Assembly: GCA_019054805.1 (NCBI GenBank)
Contig: JAHQIY010000006.1
Coordinates: 2,790,001 to 2,854,000 of the forward strand
Direction: 5' to 3'
DNA: 64,000 nucleotides
Source: Brachionus manjavacas
Taxonomy: Eukaryota; Rotifera; Eurotatoria; Ploima; Brachionidae
Shown here: piece by piece, positions 54,446 to 64,000 of the stretch
Layout: each line of letters starts with the position of its first letter
Position numbering within the stretch: position 1 is the first letter of the stretch
Translations under genes and position numbers: made by a program
Notes under the pieces: generated by a model
Databases searched by the model: none
The model's input: only the letters and a program-made list of their open reading frames with translations
What the model was told of the DNA's origin: nothing

Positions 54446-57400
54446 ATGTCAAAAAAAGCTCCGTCAAATTCGGCTGTGAGTGCTATGTCGACAGCAGCCA
54501 GTTCCTCATCGGCTCGAACCCCAATAAGTCGAAATTCAAATACTAACAGATATTCAAGTAATTCAATTGGAGATAGATCCAACGAAGTTCCCCCAAATCC
54601 TTCACAATCTTCTGCAACTACAAGCGCTAGTACAGATCCATCTAATCCTTTAGAGACAAATGTAACTCCAATTCAGGCCTCGAACAACTCGAATGACGCA
54701 AATTATAATTCGGCAAAAGAGAATGCTCATAGAATTAAAAAAAGACCCATTACAGGTGTGCTAAGCACCGATGCCGATTCCGAATTGACTTGGTATTTTT
54801 TTTTGTAATGAAAACAAGCTCGAAATTAACTTTAAATTTTCCCAGTCCTATTTGCTTTGACATAATTGATGTAGCTCACGTGACCAAATGCGGCCACAGT
54901 TTTTGTCAAATATGCATTCAGACCGCACTTGAACATACTCATAGATGTCCTAAATGTAACACACCATGTACTATAAACAAGGATGTATTTCCCAACTTTA
55001 CTTGTAATTAAAATTTGACTTTAAAAATCAAAAAAATAAAAATATTTATTATTTATAGTAAATCAAATTATTGAACGATACAAAGAAGTTTCAAACAACA
55101 AAAAATTCAAAGTTTCTCAAGCAGTAATATTTTTTTTTCATAAAAAAAATTATTTGAATTTAAAATTTTGATTAAAGACAACCAGCACCATTCTTGATTT
55201 TATAAATTCGGCTCAAGGCGAATTGAACATTGATGAAGTAAATAATATTATCGAAATTCTGGCTCAAAAAAAAGAAGAGCTAAAATACGTAAGTTTGATT
55301 TTATTTTTATTTCATAATAAATTTCATTAAAGCTACATTAAAACAACAAAATTTCTTTCAAATAGCTTATACCTTTATCATCATCCGACTTTCTTTATCA
55401 CAAGATATCTTCTTTATTCGTACACAAATTATATTTTATTTAAAAAATTCTTTTCTTTCTGTTTAAAATTAGTATTTTTTCTAATTTTTTATCATTGATC
55501 ATCCTTTATTTCTTATTAATTAATTTTTTGAAGCTGTTTTTAAAATTTTATTTTTAACATTTAAAATTTATATTTATTTTCTTTTGAGGTCAATCATTTT
55601 CTTTTTTAATAACAGATATTTTGAATTTAGAAATTAAAATATATAATTTCCATCGATAAAAAAGAAATTTATTTTATACAATAATTTTATTTTTTTTAAT
55701 GTAAATCAATATAATTGAAAAATTGTTTCATTATTTTAGGTACAATTCCTATAATTTTTGTATTTCTCTTCATGTAATTAAATTTGCTCACTTAATACAT
55801 TTAATATTAAATTATTTAATTTTATTTTAAAATTAATTAATAAAATTTTGGTTTGATTTTAAAAATTAATATAAACTAGCTTTTGAGTACAAATTTTAAA
55901 AATATCTAAATAGAATACTTTTAGTTCTAAATTATACACCAATATACCTCTTTAATAATAGCTTTTTTTTTTTTAATTTTGAACATAAAATTAAATGATG
56001 ATTATTTTGGAAAACAGATGCAAAATATTACCGAAAAAAAATAGTTAGAAATAAATTTATTTGTTTTGTTTTTCCATGTTATCATAAAAATCTTTTTAAA
56101 AGAAAAAAATGATCCATTTTTCTTAAGATAAGGCTTTTTTTAGAAATGACTTTGATTTTAAGCATTTAATTGCTAAAAGTAGATATATTTCGGAATATTG
56201 TTTTGATTTAAAAACAAAGCTTTGTGGCTTGAAAAATTGTCTACCGTAGTTATTATGCAAACGATTGAGGCTTAAAATATCACATGTCAAGAATGCATAA
56301 TATTAAATTTGGTCAATTTTAAAAAATTCTAAAATTTTTATGACCAACTTGAGTATATAGAATCTTTTTGACTTCGCAAATTAATTAATTTTTTTATAAT
56401 AAATTTTTTTGGCCGAAATATTTTTTAAATATAATAGATTTTTATTTCATGAATACATTTTTTACCTTAAATTTATATGGTATTATTTTAAGAATATTTA
56501 AATTCTTACTTTAATAACAATTATTGAACAATTAGATTTAATTCTCAAATCAATAATTTTTAATCAATAAAACGTTTGAAACTCAAGATATATATTTTTA
56601 ATTATTTTTCATTTTTTAATAATTTTTTAATAATCAAAAAACTAAAAGTTTCAATATATTTTTTAATATTTGGATTAATTTTTTCCATGAAAAATTTATT
56701 ATGAAAATTATGCTTACTTTGAATTTTGATTATTGAAAGGTTATTAATAAATGAATAATAACTAAAAAATCCAAAAAAAATCTAAGTGAATGAAAAGATT
56801 AAAAGTAAATTTGATATTTCAAAAAAAATATGCAAAATGTTTGATACTTCATATTTTGAATGAATTGTTCTTTTAGGTAAAAAAGAATTAGTTCATGCTT
56901 TTTTACCTTACAACCAATTTAATCCACAGAAAACATCAGTTCACAATCCTTAAAGGCTAAAATTAGGGTTGGTCGACCGGTTAGAGGTTACCGGCTTTAA
57001 ATAATTTAACTATTAAAAATACAAATACAAATTTAAATAAAATTTGAATTTTTTCTCTTTTAGCTGTAGCTAATTCAAGTAGATTAATTTTTTAATTCAA
57101 GATAATTTTTTAATATGAAATTTTATTAATGGCATAAAAAGAAAGTTTTAATTGTGAATTTTATTTTTGAGATAATTTTCTATTCAAACAGAATCGTCAT
57201 AAAACTAAATAAATATTTTCAATTTTTTTCCAGGTCTTGGTAATTTATTCAATAGGATTAACTGGCCACAAAATAAATTTGCCTAATAAAAAATCGTTTT
57301 TTTAGTATTAAGGATAAATCTAATATCATGATGATGAATATCAATTTTTTATTTAGAAAGAGATTTTTTAATTTCTTAACTAATTAAAAATCACAAACGA

Positions 57401-59024
57401 AACTTAAAGCTTCTTAGAAGAGCAGGTAATGAAATTGTGATAAGATCATTTAAGATCTTCTAATGAACTTATCAGATCTTACTTAGCGAATTTATTTAAA
57501 ATCTGGTCAAAATTTCTTCTTTGAGCATCTAAAATTTCTATAACTAAAAAAAATCCACTTCAAAAAAATCTTCCTCTAAACCTCTAGTTTCACCTACAAA
57601 TAAATATTTTTTGAAATTTACCTAATTTTTTTTAATAAAAGACAAATAAGAAAGTAAATGAGTTGTTGCTGCACGATTTTTTGAAACATTTACAGCAATC
57701 AAAGACCGAAGAATTGAACAAAATTCAATATGAACTACAAATGGTCAACGAAGATTGTAAACAAGTTGAAGAATGCTTAAACCATCTAAAGGCGAAATGT
57801 GAATCAAACAAATCATCTAAAGAGGAGAGCGATGATCTTGAAAAAAAGGCCATTGAAACCCCAGAGGGCCTACTGTCACCAACAAACAAAATTCAATCAA
57901 TTCTCAGCAACAAAAAACGAATAATGAATCGTTATTTTGACGAACTTAGCCAAACATACGTTCAGTCTCATAACAAAGATTTGAAGGATTTCAATCTCAA
58001 AGGACCAAAAACCGGAGTTCTTGACCAAATAAGAAATACGGTGAACAAGTTAACTAATTATACCGAGCTAAAGAGCATTGCTTCGGTAAACTACAACAGT
58101 GATTTGCACTCAGTGTCCAGCATTGTCAGCTCGGTCGATTTTGACAAATCATATGAACACTTTGCCATGGCTGGTGTGACCAAAAGAATTAAAATTTTCG
58201 ATTTTGTCAATATAATCGAGCGGCCATACGGAGTCCATTATCCGCAATACGAAATGGTTCATAATGCCAAATTGTCATGTGTCAGCTGGAACCGGTATTT
58301 TCGGCAACAATTGGCCTGCAGTGATTACGATGGTGTGATAACTTTGTGGGACGCAGAAGCTGGCTCTTTGGTCAGGTCTTATCAAGAGCATGAAAAAAGA
58401 TGCTGGGGGGTTCAGTTTTGCGATGTTGATCCAAGACTAATAGCCAGTGGCAGTGACGATTCTAAAGTTAAAATTTGGTCGACCAACTCGGACTATTCCC
58501 TGCTCTCAATTGATGCCAAATCAAATGTTTGCTGTGTTGACTTCAAACCAGACAGTAAATTTCATGTGCTGTTCGGAACAGCTGATCACAATATTCACTT
58601 TTACGACATCCGAAATGCCAAAGAACCAGTGTCATTGTTCCGTGGTCACAAAAAAGCAGTTTCTTATGTCAAATTCAGCAGCGAAAATGAGTTTGTTAGT
58701 GCATCGACTGATAGCACTCTCAAACTTTGGAAGATAAATGAGGGTCAGTGCATCAGGTCGTTTACGGGACACGTAAATGAGAAAAATTTTGTTGGCTTGG
58801 AAGCCCATAATGGCTACATTGTGACTGGTAGCGAAAACAACACTGTTTATTTGTATTGCAATGAATTGTCCAAGCCTTTGTTGACTTACAAATTTGATGA
58901 AAATGGCACTGGTAAAAAAGATGAGGGTCTTAATGATTTTGTGAGTGCAGTCTGCTGGAGCAATCAGAATTATTTGCTTGCAGCTAATAGTCAAGGTGTT
59001 GTTAAAGTCTTGGAACTAGTGTAG
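54446..59024 (+). CDS. COP1: COP1 E3 ubiquitin ligase (RING, coiled coil, WD40)
   Basis: Five exons fit in phase: 54446-54792, 54846-55003, 55059-55123, 55178-55288 and 57642-59024, for 687 aa. The first 110 residues are Ser/Asn/Thr-rich. The RING finger starts with a Cys codon split by intron 1: ELTC then PICFDIIDVAHVTKCGHSFC, CIQTALEHTHRCPKC and FPNFTLNQIIERY. A coiled coil covers about residues 205-290 (LLLHDFLKHLQQSKTEELNK). Seven WD40 blades fill about 385-687, for example IASGSDDSKVKIWSTNSDY and FVSASTDSTLKLWKINEGQC. COP1 is a substrate receptor and RING ligase working with CUL4-DDB1-DET1 that degrades transcription factors such as c-Jun and ETS types. Intron 4 is 2.35 kb, the others 53-55 nt. 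Confidence 0.94.
55289..57641 (+). other. Long intron 4 of COP1
   Basis: About 2.35 kb, extremely AT-rich. The only patch that stands out is near 56965-56995, GGTTGGTCGACCGGTTAGAG, a short GC-rich near-palindrome that I cannot assign. Confidence 0.6.
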
Positions 59025-59500
59025 TCATGTTTAGTCTTGATTTTGTATAATAATTTGATAAATTAACAATTTTATAAATTTACCAATAGTTACATGCAGT
59101 TGGTGAATTGAAATCTTCAGCGTGTTTGATCTTGTAAACAAACAGCATCTAACCAAATCGAATTTTGTGTATTAATTTAAGAAAAGAAACTATTAATTTT
59201 TTTTTTTCAATTTTATATTCTCAATATTTCCAAATTAAAGAGTAGCCAGGTTAAAAATGTATTGTAAACCATTTAAAAAGCAGGACTTTTTAATTTTATT
59301 TAATAAATTCGTTCATAGAATTTTTTTTGTTTATTTTTCTAAGGTAAACCAATGATCGATTCGTACCCAAGTAATTGTATGAGTCCCAAATAACCTAAAT
59401 ATCTTATTGCTTATACTCTTCAAGTTTGGTTCAAAAAAGCAGAACAAAATGATGTAAAGTCAAATTAAGTTAAAAATTCTGTGAACGCTACATGATGAAA

Positions 59501-59769
59501 CAGTGTTTTACTTTAAACCGCAACAACGTTTTGTGTAAAATTATGTAATAAAATGTAAAAAAATTTAAAATTCAAAGTTGCGAAAAAATTTTTATAAACC
59601 TAAAAAAATTTATTAAATAACAAATTTTCGTCTGAAAAATTGCATTTGTGTTGTATTTTACTGGAAAAAACGTAATTTTACATCATTTTACGTAAGCTTA
59701 CATTTGTTGCTATAAAATTACGTAAAATGATGCAATATTACCCGTTCGGCGGTTTAAAGTAAAACACTG
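59501..59769. mobile_element. 269-bp MITE with 21-bp perfect terminal inverted repeats
   Basis: Left end CAGTGTTTTACTTTAAACCG plus C (59501-59521) is the exact reverse complement of 59749-59769. The inside contains further inverted segments around TTTTACGTAA and no coding capacity. CAGTG ends suggest mobilisation by a Tc1/mariner- or pogo-type transposase, but the flanks (AA on the left, TA on the right) do not show a clean TA duplication. It lies about 480 bp past the COP1 stop codon. Confidence 0.85.
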
Positions 59770-60570
59770 TACATAGTTGCATCAACTGTCAAAAAGTCTG
59801 AAAATTTTTTATAATACTCGGCTAAATGCTCTTCGCTCTAATATTTTAAAATTTACTTCTGCTTAATTTGCACAGTTTTACCAGAATGTTGTTAATAAAG
59901 CAATTTTGTTGCATAATGTTTCATTTCAAGAACTTAATTTCAATCTCTAAAAAATGCTGTAATATTTAGTCCTTAAAACTTTTTTTTGTTTTGTTATTTT
60001 TACCAAGTTTCATGGAACCAAATATTTAAAAATTAGCTTTGAAATTGAATGTATCCTTTTTAATAATTTTTTTGGCCACAAAGAAAAATAATCCAAAAAG
60101 AAAACCTTTTGATGCAAACCTTTCGAAGTTATGTGTATTAGGTTCAGTTTTTTTAATTTTATTATAAATTTGTTATTTTATATTAAGCTAAAGCAAGTAA
60201 CAATTTTTTTTCATTTTTTTTTAACAAAAAAAATTAAAATCCCTGATTTAAGTTAAAAGTATTTTAAATTCTTTATAAAAGTTCAGATATACATTTATTA
60301 ATATTGACATTTGCGATCAAATCAATTAACTAGGGTAGCAGATATTGATTACATTTTTTTAAATTTAAAAAAAAAATATTATTAGTTTCCCTTTTATTAA
60401 TTGTACATTGTATTGTACACTAATACATTTGAAAAACTACAAAGAAAATATATAGGAAGAAAAAAATAGTAGTTTAGGATGTTATCAGGAGCAAGAAAGA
60501 CAGAAAATAAGAAAACGTGTGCAGTCAGTTAGTTTTAAATTGTACTGTAAATGTCTTTTTAAATTTCAGA

Positions 60571-60657
60571 ATATGTGGTGGTGATTTGTTGACAATAAGA
60601 TTCTTACAAAAGTCTAATGATTTCTTGAAAAAACTCAAGCGTGATGTCAAAGAATGA
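60571..60657 (+). other. Possible orphan coding exon
   Basis: After an acceptor-like AAATTTCAG (ending 60570), an open frame reads ICGGDLLTIRFLQKSNDFLK and KLKRDVKE-stop (TGA 60655-60657). It is richer in G+C than its flanks and looks protein-like, as a last exon would. No upstream partner exon was found, so it may be chance or a relic. Confidence 0.25.
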
Positions 60658-61269
60658 AAAGAAAAAAATGGAAATTAAGTATTTCAAAATATTTACTTAA
60701 ATTGACTATAATTTAATACTTTTATTATGTATTTATAAAATTAATTTTTTTTTCAAAAATTCAGTATATTAAAACAACCTTTGATTGTTTTAAAAAGGTA
60801 AGTAATATTTTTTCAGCTAAAAAGTGAGCTAATGCTATACTATGCTGGTATGAAAAATATGTATGCTATAAAGTTTTGATAGTATGTTTGTCAAATATGG
60901 ATTAGATGATTAGTACTCTCAACTCTCTATTACGGATTAAACCCCTTTATAAGAGTCAATTTCAATCTTGTTTTCTCTTGGAATGATCATATCTCACATC
61001 AGTCTTCCTTGTTTCAATAAAGTTTAAATAAAATTTAGATCTAATTTCAAAAATTTATAAAAAAAAAAACCTAAATATTTTTAATTCTAAATTATTTTCC
61101 AAGAAAATTAACCATCAACAATTAAACCATGACCTCTCAGAGTTCCTACAATATGGTAACAGCGGCTCGAATATCAATCTTTGTTTTATGAATTCAGCCT
61201 TTTTCTAATACAAAATTTTTTTTTTTCCTTCATCTAATGATTTACTATCTTAATTACATTTCCTAGTAA

Positions 61270-61700
61270 TTATGCGTTTTTTTTATTTCGGTAGGCTGAA
61301 AAGAAGGACTTGATCCATTCTATACAGTCTGAGGGAAATCCCTCAAATTATTTAAAAATCAGATCAATCCTGTTTGCTTCATTTGAGATCCGAGGACATT
61401 ATCACCCCTAAATACTTTTCTTCTGTCGTTTCGCCGAACTCATATTTGCCACTTAATCAGACATTTGATATCTTTCAACCTGCTCTTACCATTATACTTC
61501 GCCTTGTATTATTTTATAATAAATCAGTTGACAGTTGACCATTTAAGCCGATTCAAATAAAGTGCCAAATTGTTCATATAAACCATAAAAAAAATCGAAA
61601 TAAGGACTGACCCTTTTGAAAAGATTCCCTAATACGAGTTCAATTTCACGGGTAACATACTAACGGTGTGAAGCCTTATAAAATATAATATTGATGAAGA
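61270..61700 (-). mobile_element. Degraded LINE reverse transcriptase fragment
   Basis: Minus-strand pieces read GIFSKGSVLISIFFMVYMNN, a decayed GVPQGSVLSPLLF-type block, and later LSGKYEFGETTEEKYLGVIM with SSDLK, the usual C-terminal block after the catalytic motif. Several stops and frame changes separate them. Too decayed for family assignment. Confidence 0.65.
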
Positions 61701-64000
61701 CAACAAAAAAAAAGAGGGTCTAAGACTTAGTTTAATATTTAATCAAAGAATCAAAATTTAATTATCATAGAAAATTTTTTTAATTCTAATTCATTGCCAT
61801 GGTGATGATTTTTATCAGCCTTTTTGTAGATATGAATACTTTTTCTCATAGTTATCTTTAAACAATTTAATTCTAAAGAAGATATAAAATAATTAATTTT
61901 TTTAAAAAAGTGAGAATTTATTTTTATTCAGAACTATAATTAAGATTTAAATTCGTTCTTAATTTTTTTATTGTTTCATCTTTGATATTCAAATTAAAAT
62001 TTAAAATTGTTGTTATTTTTAACTCAACTTATGCCCGAAGGAATTTTTAATTATTTCAAACAAGCTTTTTTTAGCCCAAATAAACTTTCTATTAGTCTAA
62101 AAATAAATGGGAATCTAATTTCTAATTTTGAAATGAATTCTTCAGAAATTTGATTGTTAAATTGAACTAAATACTGGTTCTTTAATTATCAGTAGAAATT
62201 ATGAGTCTGCTTTTAGGTTAAAATAAAAGCAATAAATAGAAATAATGGAAAAAATTTAAAAATTAAGAACGGAACTTAAAACTTGAATGAAAATTGAAAG
62301 TTTTTGTATTTAATTCGAATAAAGAAGTTAAAATGTTTTAAAAATTTTAAACTTTCCTAAGTCAATATTATCTGATTTTGATAGAATCAATTAAATATTT
62401 GAGCTTAATAATGAAATAAATATAAATAAGATTTTTGTGGTCTTAAACTAAATAAAGCCTATTTATTCGCACTAAATTTAGATTTTACTTTAAATTTTAA
62501 TTCAAAATTTAATCGAAAAATTCAAATATTTATTTAATTTAAGGATTTTATAAGATTTAATTTATAATGCTTATAAATTTTTAAATTATTAATTAAAATT
62601 TAATAACTAAAAAGTAACAGTTGAAGATATAGTATATGGTTTTTTTCAATTATTAGAAATTAAAATTTATCTTGGCATTTTGCATAAAAATTGGGTTATT
62701 TTAAATTCGAAAAAAATACTCAAAAATTAAATTATGTTGAGCAGTTTAAAAGGTTCTTTTTATCCAGAGAGAGAGATATTTAATAGTAAAAGTTACTTAA
62801 TCCTGGATATTTTTTTAGAGTGTGATAGAAATTAAAAATTATTTTCAAGCATAGTCGCCAAAGGATTTTATAAAATTCAAATTTAATTAAGCTTAGACTC
62901 GATAAGTAGGACCGCGAATGCGAAGCCAATTTATTTAATGAAATTTATTTTTCTTAACATCTAATATCCTGAAAGAAAAATACACTTTGCGAGAATTTGT
63001 TTACCTTTATTTGAAAAAACATTTTTAGTTATAAAATTCACTTTACTAAGTATTTATTTAGAAACGGATTATTCCTGTATACTTAAGGCCTATTTTTTTA
63101 AAGAATTTTCGTGTCTTAAATTTTCATGTCAGACCTTTCTACACTAATCGATTAAATTTTTTAAATTAACTTTAATTAGTGCTTTTTTAATAAGATTCAT
63201 AATGAAATAAAATAAAAAAAGGAAAAAAGTATGTGGATATAGGAGAATGAAGTAAAATTTAGACTTTTTTTTTTCTCTTTATTAAATTCCATTTAAAAAT
63301 TTTAAATAAAATGAGAATTAAAAAAAATCAGCTATCATTTATTTTGGCTAAATTTATCAACTAAAATATGTTCGTGATATTTCCGAATTCTATCCGTGCT
63401 TATTTGCCAAAATTTTTATTTACAAAAAATTTTCGTTTAAGAAATATCCGGATCATTAGTTACATCATTCACTGGAATGAAAAACCCAGATTGAGCTTAC
63501 ATAAGTTTATTTAGCAAAATAATAATTTTCCTACCAGATTATTCTTATATGATAATAATAAGATTAGTATAGTAAAGATACTAAAAATAATCTAACTGAT
63601 AAACTCGATTTTTCCAGAAGATCATAAGGTTTGATTTATTTATTATCAATGAGAAAATAAAAAAAAATTCAAAAATAAAAAATAATACTTAGTTTATGAA
63701 TTTACAGGTATAAGTGTTATTCTCCATGCTATTAAATAATGTTTTGTTTCTAATTAATTTAAATCGAAGAAAACTAGACTTGTTATTGAATTGGATTTTG
63801 AAATTTAAATTGCGATTCGGACTTAATTTGATTAAAAAAAAACTAATTTATAAGTAAAGGGTTAAAATGTTTTAGAAAAGATCGACTTAATTATAATTTT
63901 TAAATTTAAAAGGCTTTTCTTAAAGTTATCTTCACAAATTTGTTTTTTATATGTTTGCAAAATTTCATAAACAAAAATTTTACGAAAATAAAACATTTCT
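61701..64000. other. AT-rich terminal stretch, nothing recognised
   Basis: No coding, RNA or element signal that I can support. Confidence 0.45.

Noticed and set aside
1-64000. CRISPR array, bacterial operon, rRNA or tRNA genes
   Set aside because: The window is intron-bearing animal DNA; no regularly spaced repeats, ribosome-binding sites or RNA gene folds were found.

Overview
The window is nuclear DNA from a small invertebrate animal. It is very AT-rich, with G+C around a quarter by eye. Genes are compact. Most introns I could place with matching splice phases are about 45-60 nt with GT...AG ends, and a few exceed 1-2 kb. The gene set is metazoan: an ALP/Enigma-type PDZ protein, a Kunitz protein, ARMC5, syntaxin 18, malonyl-CoA decarboxylase, an actin maturation protease (ACTMAP), ethanolamine kinase, URM1 and COP1. 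AT-richness, tiny introns, a PqaA-family secreted protein and abundant non-LTR elements would suit a rotifer such as Brachionus, but that placement is inference. No bacterial-type operon, CRISPR array, tRNA or rRNA was recognised.

Left part (1-16 kb): a five-exon PDZ + ZM-motif protein, a secreted Kunitz protein, two wrecked CR1-like LINE fragments in head-to-head orientation, and a small Ser/Thr-rich membrane-type protein. Then comes a pogo/Tigger-like DNA transposon (7459-9260) containing a LINE, a cysteine-rich secreted protein, and a 718-aa Q/N-rich putative nuclear regulator. A Jockey-like LINE follows; 238 bp of it is repeated almost exactly, inverted, inside the pogo element, so the two LINE pieces bracket two genes.

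Centre (16-36 kb): a five-exon armadillo/BTB gene (ARMC5-like, about 1337 aa), a type I membrane protein, a short SEYR-motif protein, and nine-exon syntaxin 18. Syntaxin 18 is divergently paired with four-exon malonyl-CoA decarboxylase, about 150 bp between their start codons. Next are a strikingly GC-rich 640-bp terminal-inverted-repeat element, LINE debris, and a five-exon secreted PqaA/AprA-family protein.

Right part (36-64 kb): a CR1-like LINE apparently split by a Jockey-like LINE, then a leftward block: HExxH protein, SMYD-type MYND/SET protein, small unknown protein, and a four-exon ACTMAP spread over 4.7 kb with transposon debris in its long intron. Ethanolamine kinase is divergently paired with five-exon URM1. 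A CR1-like LINE, five-exon COP1, a 269-bp MITE and a last LINE fragment follow. Transposon remains lie in many of the larger gaps. Exon joins were derived by reading the sequence and checking phase; none is backed by transcripts.
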